Of a DNA stretch of 64,000 bases, positions 12,846 through 24,141 are shown piece after piece. A model generated the notes under the pieces. That model worked only from the letters and a program-made list of their open reading frames with translations, ran no database searches and was not told where the DNA came from. Numbering within the stretch: position 1 is the first letter of the stretch; each line of letters begins with the position of its first letter. The translations under genes were made by a program, and so were the position numbers. Origin of the DNA: Himantopus leucocephalus (taxonomy: Eukaryota > Chordata > Aves > Charadriiformes > Recurvirostridae); contig RSEF01000014.1 in assembly GCA_003993805.1 (NCBI GenBank), positions 3,659,941 through 3,723,940 on the forward strand, written 5' to 3'.

Positions 12846-13609
12846 CTACGAAGACAAGAAATAGACAGAAGCAGCTAGTTTATGTTATATGTAAATTATT
12901 CTATAGTTATTCCAAACATGAAAAAAGCAGATGTTATGAGAGCCTGGCACATGACTGCAAAGTACAGCACACATCTTCAACTAGACAGAACTGCATTCTT
13001 TCTACTGGTATCTCAAGTGTGAATTACACATGGGGTCTTTCAAAAATGAGAACTAGTAGAACTTTCAATACTTCATGGAAGATTGCGAATTACAGGATAA
13101 AAGCGTATCTCTATGAGTTGCAGTTCAGAAATGGTGGGAAAAGCATTTTGAAGTGATAAAAGTACAAGCAAAATAGACAAGAGCTTGCATGATGCTCTAC
13201 TTAACAATCCTCTAATTATGGATGGATGTATCATTACATGATGAAGTACATTAGTAATACATCCCTGTTGGGAATTCTTCAGTCTCTTCTGACCCACAAC
13301 AGACTATAGCCTTACATGAATGAGCCTTTTGGAAAAGACTCCGAGAAGAAGTACATTAAGTCCAACAACAAGCAGTAACAGAAAATTCCAGCTTACCTAG
13401 GTGATATTCAGAGGCTATAGACTCCTCGGAAAACTACAGTATAAAGGGATAGCATTGTACTTTTGCCATTCTTTTAGAGGACTCCACATGGTTTTTAATT
13501 ATACTGCTTACATACAGATCAATAAATAAAACTAAATTTTGCATTTTGCAACTCAGCTAGGCAATAAAAATCACACAGCATACAAAACCAAGCTTATTTT
13601 TATAAGTTA

Positions 13610-13619
13610 CCCCCCCCCC
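13610..13619. repeat. C10 homopolymer
   Basis: Ten consecutive C residues between GTTA and TTATAATACC, about 770 bp upstream of the terminal SNX29 exon on the transcript strand. It is a simple low-complexity tract. Confidence 0.8.
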
Positions 13620-15515
13620 TTATAATACCTATCTTCAGAGTGAGTTAACAAGTCCATAAGGGAGGAATTGCCCATCCGCAATTCTTGCCAGATTAAACAA
13701 ACACAGATATATTGTAAAACAATTGCTGAATTTACTTTATGTAGTTCCCTTTTTCCTGCAGAGTGACCTATCTGACAGGTCAGACAGCCCTGCAAAAGCC
13801 ACGAGCACACTCAGGCTCCACTCGAGCATTTTGAGTGCCCACATGGCAGAGATCTCAGCAAAGCAAAAGCCTTTAACAAGTCCTGGGACTGAGTGGAAAA
13901 TTCACTTGCAGGAAGCAGAGCTTTTCTGCAAGATAAGGCAGCGGTATCACTGGTAGCCATTAGCTTTTTAACTATAACGCACACATTGGCTGTTGCTCAC
14001 TAAAATAATAATAATAGAAAAACAGTATAGAAAAAATGCGTTCAGATGCTAAACATTAACAGAAAATAAAATTATGGTTTTTAATGGCAGTGTACTTTCC
14101 TTGTCTAAATTTCTGAGTGAAACAGTCTAAAAAAACCTTAGTTAAAATAATAAAGGATTTTTCTTCACATGAAAAAATTGCATAAAATACCTGTGGTATT
14201 CATCCTCCTCTAATAACAAAATTAACAAGTTAGATCTTTAATTCCTTATTTTTCTTGTCACTAAAATAAAAACTCTAAGAATTAAATTAGTATATGGTAT
14301 TAATTCTTGGTAACTAAGGATAATTGGACTAAGTCCTATGACTTCTTATTTTGAAACTCAGCAATGCTATCTAAGTTGCTGTAGAGAATTCTGATCATGT
14401 GAATCCAATTTCAGCTGTGCTCATTAGCATGGATTTCTTTTAGTAACATGAATATTATTACTCATTATTTTTATACTATTTATAAAATTGCAGCAATGCA
14501 GTGTCGATACTCTACCGCTTGTAAAATTGACCATGGGATACTGGCTTCAGAGGGTTGTGATTTTGCATTAAATATGTATTCTTCAGAACACGTAAACATA
14601 AAAGCATCTACATATCAAATATACAATGGAACAAAATTAAATTTTCACCTCATGGGGCTCTTCTCAATCTAAAATAGGTTAATTTACCAGCATAACAGCC
14701 ACTGCTGATAATACTTTAGCTTTATCTGGCAGACAGTGAACTACTTTACAGATACATGGTAGTTTACATTGCAGAAGAAAGTATAGTGTTATGTGCAATT
14801 ACTATAATTTGGTGATTGCTCTATTGAAAGCACATTTTAATACACAAGCTCCTCCTGCTGGCATGTCCGCAAAATGACATTAGTGTCAGTCCAATGGGAA
14901 GTCACTTCTCCATTCTGGAGGAAAAATGCCATCCGAAGAAAAAAGCGCAAAAGGTGCAAAATTAATTCCCCTAAAATGAAGAGATATGAACTAATATCAG
15001 TCTGTCCTGACAGGCATGGCCGAGGTAATAAGATCATCTTAGGATGATTACATGAACACCAATGTCTGGGAATGAAGGACAAAAATTGCAAGTAATTCTG
15101 CTAATGTAAATGATGCTACTCCAGAACGAGATACATCTAATAACAAAATTAGAGATAATTTGTCTTAAACGTCTAAGCTAATTTTTATAATGACAATCCA
15201 AATTCTAAGACAAATCATTACATTATGTGGGTTTACAGAAACCAATTTATATCTGAAGAATTAGATCTTCCATGCATTCAGCATGAAAAAGGAAACTGGA
15301 ACTGAAATTGAATTGATTAACTTCTGTTAAAACAGATGTTGTATGGGGAAAAAAGTTTAGAGTATCAAAAAGTCATCATACATTTAAAAGTATGTATCTT
15401 AAGCCCTTTTCTATCCTCACTCCTCCAAACCCTGACAAGAAAATTTGCCATCTCTCTTGTCTGTTTCAGCTCTATAGCTTTTTACTCTACAGTTAAAATG
15501 ATGACTTTCAAATAA

Positions 15516-15537
15516 CACTACTACTACACTACTACTA
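15516..15537. repeat. (CTA)n trinucleotide repeat, interrupted
   Basis: Two runs of CTA triplets separated by a CA. Further CTA-like triplets lie in the next 30 bases (CACTACTAG, AACTACTAAA). A short impure microsatellite, immediately upstream of the 15565-15601 inverted repeat. Confidence 0.7.
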
Positions 15538-15564
15538 AACTAGCACTACTAGTTTAACTACTAA

Positions 15565-15601
15565 ATTTTGGGGGAAAAAAATGATCAACCACCCCCAAAA
15601 T
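15565..15601. repeat. Inverted repeat with G5/C5 stem
   Basis: ATTTTGGGGG at 15565-15574 is the exact reverse complement of CCCCCAAAAT at 15592-15601, leaving a 17-nt loop that begins with seven A. It is a 10-bp perfect stem. About one such pair with a loop of up to 20 nt is expected by chance in a window this size, so function is not implied. Confidence 0.7.
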
Positions 15602-16082
15602 GCATGGTAACCATGTATGAGGAAAAGATTAATCTCCCATCTCTTCTGTCTCCTGTTACTGGATTTAATAATTTAGTTCTGGCCTTAAGGTCAAATGATA
15701 CTTAAAGAGTCTCTGGCACTAAACGAGACATCTTTTTAAACTGATTGACAGTTCGACAGGTCAGATAATCCATGAACTCCTGGGTAGAGGTACAAACATC
15801 TTAAAATGATCCTGTCAGCATTTCTGGCAAATGCACATGAAGATGAAATTGAGACACTTGTTCTGAATCTATTTTTGCCAATCTGCATTTGGGATTGTGG
15901 AGGAAGGAAAAAGCATACCTACATGCAATGTCTGCAAATCCTCTCTCTCGTTTGTCTCATTCAGGAAAACCAGTCTCTGGGCTAGATTTTGGGGGTTGAA
16001 TTAGGGATCACCTATAGTTGATAGTTTTACTCAGATTAAAATACAAATTTAAAATATGTAAATCTAAACCAGGGAGTAACTA

Positions 16083-16124
16083 TTCTAGAATAATTCTTCC
16101 AGAACAACTCTTCCAGAACAGTTC
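16083..16124. repeat. Three tandem 14-bp units, each starting TTCnnGAA
   Basis: Units at 16083-16096, 16097-16110 and 16111-16124 read TTCTAGAATAATTC, TTCCAGAACAACTC and TTCCAGAACAGTTC. Each carries the palindromic core TTCnnGAA, which resembles the inverted nGAAn pair bound by heat-shock factor. The 14-bp period puts successive cores out of the contiguous 5-bp register preferred by HSF trimers. It is inside the last SNX29 intron. Confidence 0.75.
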
Positions 16125-16887
16125 CTCCAAGTCCCTGCTGGTAAGCACTTACTCTTTAAGTCTACATCTGAATTGCACCTGCTCAGTTTTAATATAACAT
16201 TTTTCTTTTCATTCTATTACCTTCTTAGCCACTGAAGTCTTAACAGGGTTTAATTTTCTAGGCTGAGTCTGGCAGGCAGCCGGATGCTTGCCAGGCATTA
16301 CCCTGTTCAGCCCTGGAATGTCTAAGTATTAAAGGCTCAAGTTCTTGTCTACATTCTCACCTTGTCCCATTCTGAAGAAAAAACGCAACCTGCTGAGGCA
16401 ATCAATTCCTTCTTCCCACCAGGTCATTGTTTAGCTTTTAAGCATTCCTCATTGATCTGCCCAGCGTTTGTTTGGATACCAATTCAGTTTCATTGATTTT
16501 GTCTTGGTGTCAAGCTCTGCCTGAGGTGCATCTATAGAAAATAGCTTAAAATAACTGGTCTTTTTAATCAGCTTCTAGTTTATTCATACCTTTCATTTAT
16601 TGCTCTCCATGTATCAAACTGTCAACGGAATTTTGTGTGTTTTTCTTTACATACTTAGCGTATGGGACTGCAGTATTCTCTTAGCTGATGTTCAGAACAC
16701 TGAAATGAAGAAATTTAATTCCCATCTCATTGTCCACTCTTCAGGATAAAATTAGAGAGACACGTTTCTTATAAAAATAGTGTAACATGTCTGCATTTGG
16801 AAACATTTTTGTACCAGCCAGATATCGGAGAACAGAAGTAATAAAGCACATCTTGGAAGTGCAGCAAAGCTCAGAATCAGGTATTTC

Positions 16888-16913
16888 ATATATATATGCA
16901 CATATATATATAT
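16888..16913. repeat. Interrupted (AT)n repeat
   Basis: Two AT runs (16888-16897 and 16902-16913) are separated by GCAC. It is an ordinary dinucleotide repeat. Confidence 0.75.
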
Positions 16914-19742
16914 CTCTCACATGTAAATGCATCTCTGGACACATTCATGATTCTAGTTTTGCTTAAGTGGTATTAAACATACCTCATGAAGAAAGGCATT
17001 AGCTGGCAGATAAATTTGGTGACACTTTTTCACCAGTTTCTTGTGTGATTAACAGTTTTGTTTGTCATGATAATAATCTAATTTCTGGTTATAATCCCAA
17101 TATTTAATGTGGTAAAGTGGATTCAGGCAGGCAGCCTCCTCAAAAAGGTAGTATCAAACAATACCTATACTATGCTAAGAGAACCTTATTAGACAAATGA
17201 GAACTAATTCTGACTTGCTAACACAACGTATCTCAGCACCTTCTTCTGCCAATTAAAATCATCTAAAACACCGGTTTAGTGGCATTATTAACTAAGACTC
17301 TGACTTCATCAAATCATTTTATATACTCTAGTAACTCCTATTTTGCAGCAATCTGGGCAAAATCCTTGTTTCCAGTTGCTGAAGTGTAAAAATAATTGGA
17401 GCCACATTCCTGCCATCACTCATCATGTAATTATTAATGAGAAACAGAGATCTCCATCTATTAATACAAATGACTGAGTTGGGATTTTTAAATAGTTAGC
17501 TATTAACAGAAGAGGTAGAAAGATAGGGGTAATATAATCTCTCTACAGTACATTTTGACATTGAAAATCCTGAAGACACCATTAGAGCAAAGTTGTCAGG
17601 TCAAAAACTGAAGAATCATTTCCTACCAAGATTAGATCTAAATTGATCAAGAAATGAAAAGCATTAATTCTAATATTCTATCCAACTGTTTCATTAATAC
17701 ACAGCTCCTTCTACTTTTACATACATATTTCTACAGCAGAACACAGTATTCATAATGACATATTCAATCTCTTCTTGCTGTGAAATAATTACAAACACAT
17801 AATCGTACTTCCATTTATTATAATTTAAATGATCCTAACTTGTACATTCTCATGCTACAAATCAGTTTCCATATCAGCATGAAGATTCATAAACATCATC
17901 TGCATTGATATTTGAATTTTTCTATAAACCATGACTCTGTACGTAATTCTGATGATCAGATCTTTTTTTTCTTCCACTAACTTCACTTTGAAGTTGCCAT
18001 AACAAGATGGTTACTGTACAGTAAATGTTTAGTATCCATTAGTTATATCATATAAAACAAATAATACCTATGATTAACTTTGGATGATATACACTCTCAT
18101 TCATTCAGGAAATGCTCAGAACCCTGTGAAAATGACCTTTCCTTAGTTAACATCTAAGCAATACTTATACCTAGAGTCTCATTCCTTGGCTTTCTAATGC
18201 ATACTGGCATCTGCATTTGGGAACGGTTACTTTCCGGGTTTTTTTGGTGCTCCAGCCAGAACAACATAAGACGTAAATACGGTACTCAACGCAAATCATC
18301 TCTTCACAACTAACCAGAAAGCCAGAAACCACTGAACACACATAAGAAAAAGTTCACCATAATACACTATTTATTTATAATGTATCTAATTGGTTTGCAC
18401 GTTTCAATGATTAGTTAAAAGGCAGTAAGTTTGGCTATTCCATCCATTTCCATCTAGAAATCACCAACATTCTACTCTGTTGGGGTATGAGCTGAATTTG
18501 TGTAAGCAAAATCTACCACTTCTCAGTGATAGGTAATTTAATGAGCAAATGGTTCAGAAGCAGAACATGTTCCAAGGTTGTTTATATAATAACAAAATGT
18601 AGGATTTGGTTTCAGAAGAACAGTGTTCAGTGAATACCTGGATTTATTTTTTTCCTGCTAGTACTGTAATTATCATCTTTAAGGAAAGCAGAGACAGATC
18701 TAGGATATATTTTTATTGAAAATATTGAGGTAACTAAAAACAGAAGACGTGCATCAGGATTCACAATGCATCATGTATGTGAAAATAAAAGGAGTAAAAC
18801 TCTTGTTTGACAAGTAGCAATTTCAACGTGCTGAGACAGCAGTGCATTGCAGTGACTAGCCAGGCACTTCCTCCTCCATATTCACAAGTTGTTTGCACGC
18901 AAAAATGACATGGAATGGAGACAACTTTAATTACCAAATTAGTTCTTGAACAGCCCATAATCAATACGATTGGCATTGGAAGTAACAACAGAAAGAGTTT
19001 ACAGAAAGTGTGTTCTGAGACACCAGCGTATGAGAAGCCAGTAAAAGGACTTATATACTTTTGAGCTACCCGCCTCTAGTTTATACAGAGCAAAAAATGC
19101 AAAAAGCCAACCACCTTTCACGCCAAGCAGTGGGGGAAAAAAAAGAAATATTTACTATCTCCTCTGATTTGCCTGATTTTGCCCATATCACAGATAAGAA
19201 AAATCTGAAAGCTTAATACATTTTTTCCTACCTGTTCATGCCTATCATTTACCTGATACTGAGCTCACTGATGTACTTAGACTAATTTCCATTAAAAACT
19301 TGTTGCATATTCCTGCCTTACGTCACCATGTTTGACTTTTAACCTTCGACACCAGATAGTTCAGCTTCATGGGTAATGCAGCACAGTTACCAGTCTCCTA
19401 GTCTGGAAATCTGCTGCCTACACTTCCATTTGCTCAGGGAGCAAACAGCTGTTGGGGCTTTCATTCTGAGCTGAGAGCTCCACGCTCCTTGACTCTCTGT
19501 TGCTCCAAATTCAGCCAGGCAAGAACATTCGCCGACAAGCACAAGCATTTACACTTTGCAACACTGTTTAAATAGTCCCCATGGGAATAATGCAACTTAG
19601 CTGTCTTTGCTTTGAGCTTTGCAAGTAAACTGCCCATCATAAAAAACAATCTGTACAATTACCGTTATTATTTTATTTTTCATAACACAACCCTTCTTTT
19701 AAAATTACCATAAAAGGAAATGGAATCATAAAGTAAAGTTGC

Positions 19743-19765
19743 GATCAAAACATGTTGTTTTGATC
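19743..19765. repeat. Near-palindrome, 10-bp arms, 3-bp centre
   Basis: GATCAAAACA at 19743-19752 is the exact reverse complement of TGTTTTGATC at 19756-19765, with TGT between. Each arm contains ATCAAAA, one base from the TCF/LEF core ATCAAAG, in divergent orientation. Intronic. No function is shown. Confidence 0.7.
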
Positions 19766-22700
19766 TTCCAAGCAAGTGCTTGAGTTTTAATTGCTCCATC
19801 AAGTTAAGAGGTATCAGCTGCTTCTCTCAAGTATCTTCATTTCTCATGAAGATTACAGCATGATATTAACATACGCAACGAGGCAGAAGAGAGCTGACAT
19901 GACCGTTCTCAGGGACAGATCCAGCTTTTAATGGATGTCATGTTAACAATAATAGCTATGAATATGAAAAATGAACAGACTTTAAAACTGCTCCAAGAAT
20001 GCTACAAAATCATAACTCTTTTCTGGATAATATGTTAGCAATAAAAAAAGGTGAAGAACAGTGCTTTATAGCAATCACTCTTTCTGGTTTTTGTTTTTAT
20101 TTTTTAAATACTAAGGGCAACTTAACTGCACTCCAACCATAAGCTTGATACTAATAGTGACCCATGACCTAAAAACTCAAAAATATAGGTCTTAAACTCA
20201 ATCTTTGGGAGCTTTTAGATTGTTCTTAATTTTAGCCTATAATTTTTAGTTTCCCTGAGCTAAAAAAAATCCTCAAATTGAATTGGATAGTACATGGAAA
20301 ATAGCGCACCTGTGCCTGGAAACATAATCACAGAGAGAGACAGTGGAGGCACGGTAGAATTAAACCTGTATGCTGCAAATAAACAAAGATAATCAAGATG
20401 TGAAAATATTGTAAATATAGTACAGAATTGAGTACTGTCAACAGAGAAACAAAGGCAATGCTGACTTTGTTCTTGGTAATGAAGACAAGGACCAATGTTT
20501 ACATTTAATCCAACATAGCAAGGGAAGCTAATCAAACAAGGTGTGACATTGCCCGGTAAATGACTAAGGGAGCCAGCTTGGGATGCAGTGTTCTTGATGG
20601 ATTAGAAGGAAAGTAAGCAAGCATCAAGCTGGCCAGCAAAAAGACGACCACAGTAATCAGCAACCAAAAATTTCTGCTTAGTCAGATTTCAATTATTTTC
20701 TCTATAAGAAAGAAAATGGCAATGACAAATATAGGCTCCTCCTTTTTTTAATTACAACTCCAAATGAGGCTAATAGGAAGCAAAATTTGCTGCTGACTCC
20801 AGTGGGAGTTAAACACACTGTTCATTGCTGGCCATGAGCTCCAGAAATTTGGCGTCTGTTTTCCACGTATCATCAGTTTCAGAATCTTTTAAAAGTCTAT
20901 CATCTTCATCCCTATGTAATGCAGATGCAACTTTGCCAAGGAGTTCAAAATAAAAATAAATAAAATTTGCAATAAGCTTGCTCCTTGACAGAGTATTAAA
21001 GAAAAAACAATTTAGGACAACGGTGATCAGCTGTGACTCTCCTATTGCTGGCAGCCATTTAAGTGCAACTCCAGCACTGGAGCTGCATGCCTGGCAACTG
21101 GGCAGTAGCAGCTTGGGAGCGGCTGAATGTTCCCAGTTCTCAGCTACATAGACAAGCCTGGAAATGGCTGCTGCCAGCCAAAGTATCTGCTTCTGTAGCC
21201 GAGCTGAGTTTCATCCCATAAGGAAGTTATGGGATCACAAGAAAGGCACCTTTCACCTTTTACCTATGAACTTCCCAGGAAGTTCCTCCTCTCCTTGTCT
21301 CTCGGAGTTTTGTAGCTTTCGGCCACATGAAGATTTTGGTGTTAGGAAGGCTAGCCAATCTTGATACAGGACATTTTATGGCTTTGAATAAATTTTGAAC
21401 TAAATGGTAACTGAAAAAGCTGCTGAGGTATCACTTTCTCTGGTTTAGAAATGGATTAGTGAAGTATCTGTATGTAGAGGTCAGTATTACACACAAATGT
21501 ATACAGTACCAGAAGGCAATACGATGATGCAGAATTTTATCTTTGTTAGAGTGGTTCTGCTTTGCAAGCAGCAAGAGAAAAGTGTTAGAAGACACCGCAT
21601 ACAGCACATGCTTACAGTTCCTGCTTGCAATATAACTGTACAGGCCTGAAAAGCAAAGGACTACGCAGATGCAATGTGAAGACTATTTATGCCCTACATA
21701 GGCGCACAGGTGATACAGATCAACTTGACTGCAGTTAACAACAGCTCTACAGTTAGACATGAAGCATTTTTAATCATATACATACAGCTGCCCTGTGCTT
21801 AGAAAAAGCTGGGCACTGGATTTTGTGTGAGATTTCAGGATTTAGATTCATTTGACTCAGCTGTAGCACGAACAGTAAAAATATAAAATATTCAGTCTGC
21901 CTGACAATGCAAACCAGCCCCATTTTATTTCCCTTTGGTCATACCTAGCTATCCTCAATAGCTAGTGCTTTGGGATTTATCTCTTTTAATATGCAGGAGT
22001 CTTCCACTGAAAGATTTTTAAAGGAGCCACACATTCAGAGCTGTTCAGTATGTTTATGATTTACCCAGAAACTGTATTAAGACTAATAAATTAAATCTCT
22101 TACAAAGAATTAATTTATGAGTTCTTAAAGGTTAGAATAAAATTTCAGAAACAAGATTTCAGAGTTAAAATAGACATGGAATAGTAGGAAACAGGCTCTT
22201 TGGCTCATTTTGCAGTTTCAAAATTAAGCAATTTTAAGCAAGCTGTTTAGAAGGCACAGATTTCTAACACTTTCTACAGTGAACAGCAATCCCTGCAGAC
22301 CCACATATTAGTGGTTCTCCTTACCACATATCATGCGTTTCACTAAACTCTTAACATTACGTGTAATTAATCTAAAATAATCTGAATCTTAATCTAAAAA
22401 TAAACCTTTGGACTGCTGTTGGCATAATCAAACTCTGGGGGACTGTGTAATGAATATGTGAAGATCTGAAGAAAAATTATTCTGGTCTGCTCTTGGAGAC
22501 AGTGGTATCAGCCATCCCAGTACAAATCCTTTCCGTAATTTCTGTCTAAAATTGGGTTATTTTAGCAAGAGTAAACCGAAGAAGCCTGTTTCACTATAAA
22601 GCAGATCTGCATTAGGAAATGTGCAGCTATTCTGACTACATCATCATAGACAATAATAGCCTGATGTTATACTTAGACCAATGTTGTAAATACACAAAGT

Positions 22701-23933
22701 ACTCCCGTCATGTTGTCCCTGGGTTACGGCCATACTGAAACAGTAAGTGGAAGAAGCCTGGAGAGGATATCTGTGCAATCTCTGCATGCTGCAGATGAAC
22801 CAGAACTGTGTGATGAAGCTGCCGCTATCATTTCTGCATAGACCTCAACAGTTCAGGTCATTTTGCATTTCTGGACTGACATTTGGCCTAATTTGTACCT
22901 ACAGAGAATTTTATTTGGAGACCTCTGAAGCAGTCTAAAGAATATTCCTAAAAAACTAGCAACCATCACTTTCTTTGCTCATTAGTTAATGACAAGAATT
23001 GATATGGCAGGGAAATATGCATGCATACCACTAATTTTTGTTATTAATAGACGAGTGCCTATAATTACACCAAGTTATTCTAGAATCCTTCAGCTAACTG
23101 TGGATTTCGCTATCACCACAGAAGTGCCAAACACATTAAAAATACACCACAAAAATAGCATCTGAAATACAACAGAATTGAATGGACTATGTTTATAGCT
23201 GGCAGATTAACAAAGCCAGGAACAAAGCTTCTGTGGGATGTTTTGAATTTCAGTGATGGCCTGTAGTTAACTCATGCTGTTTTCACATGAGAAACTGATG
23301 CCTGCTGAAATATTTTTCAATACAAGTTCAAATGAGGAAATAACCTACCTCCTTTTGAAAAACTGTGCAGTTAGGCATAAACAAACTTGTTACGGTCTGG
23401 ATTAAAGCCACGTACATGCAGGAGTACAAAGATACCTCCCTTATGAAAGCGATTTGCTTCATGTATTTGAATGGACGCATCCATTTAATCCATTACTGTC
23501 AGTGTTGCACAGAAAGAAGTGTGAATAAGCAGTGGAAGACTGCAATATAAGATGTATAAACAGATTTTTCTAAACTACATATTCACGAGCATATGAAACA
23601 GTAAGGAATACTAAGAAAAAGGAATAAAGCTTATATATCCATCTCTCAGCAAAGCCTCTTTCACTCCTCCAAATCTTTTCCACTGTGGAAAAGTAATTAA
23701 ACTTAATCTTTGGTTTTATTCCCAGTGAAATAAGCACTATAGAATAGTTGTTCTTGCAAGACTCCAAATCTAACAAATACATGAAAAGAAACATTTTCAA
23801 GTCATGTTGTTTCATTAGCAAATTATTTTTTTAAAAAACCTGCCATTCTAGTAATTATGTAAAATTTACATATGGGAGCATATTTGCACACACATGTTCT
23901 GATTTAAAGAACAGTGTATTTTCAATACTTATG

Positions 23934-23966
23934 TCTCTCCCTTTTTTTTTTTCTCCTCCCTAACAG
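23934..23966 (+). promoter_or_regulatory. Plus-strand 3' splice-site-like sequence (antisense to SNX29)
   Basis: A 27-nt pyrimidine-only run (23934-23960, containing T12) ends in CCCTAACAG, AG at 23965-23966, which is a textbook acceptor. It is on the strand opposite to SNX29. I find no convincing donor or coding sequence after it. It could mark an antisense non-coding RNA exon or be fortuitous. Confidence 0.3.
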
Positions 23967-24088
23967 ATTCCTCAAGGGCAATTGAACTGAGACATTGACA
24001 TTTCAGGAGATCTGTAGCAAACATCATAAACTCATGTTTGAGAGCTTAGCTTGTAATACTTCTGACAATGGATTACATAAATACACTA

Positions 24089-24141
24089 TGCCAAAACTGT
24101 TTGCAAATGCCATCCTGTGCCAAAAATGTTTGCAAATGTCA
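24089..24141. repeat. 29-bp tandem duplication carrying TTTGCAAAT
   Basis: The unit starting at 24089 recurs at 24118, and the first 24 bases match at 22 positions. Both copies keep the near-palindrome TTTGCAAAT, which resembles POU-octamer or C/EBP-type sites. Local tandem duplication is the simple explanation. Confidence 0.75.

Noticed and set aside
23016..23027. TATGCATGCATA, 12-bp palindrome of alternating purine and pyrimidine
   Set aside because: A 12-bp palindrome is expected about 16 times in 64 kb by chance (64000/4096). No supporting context.
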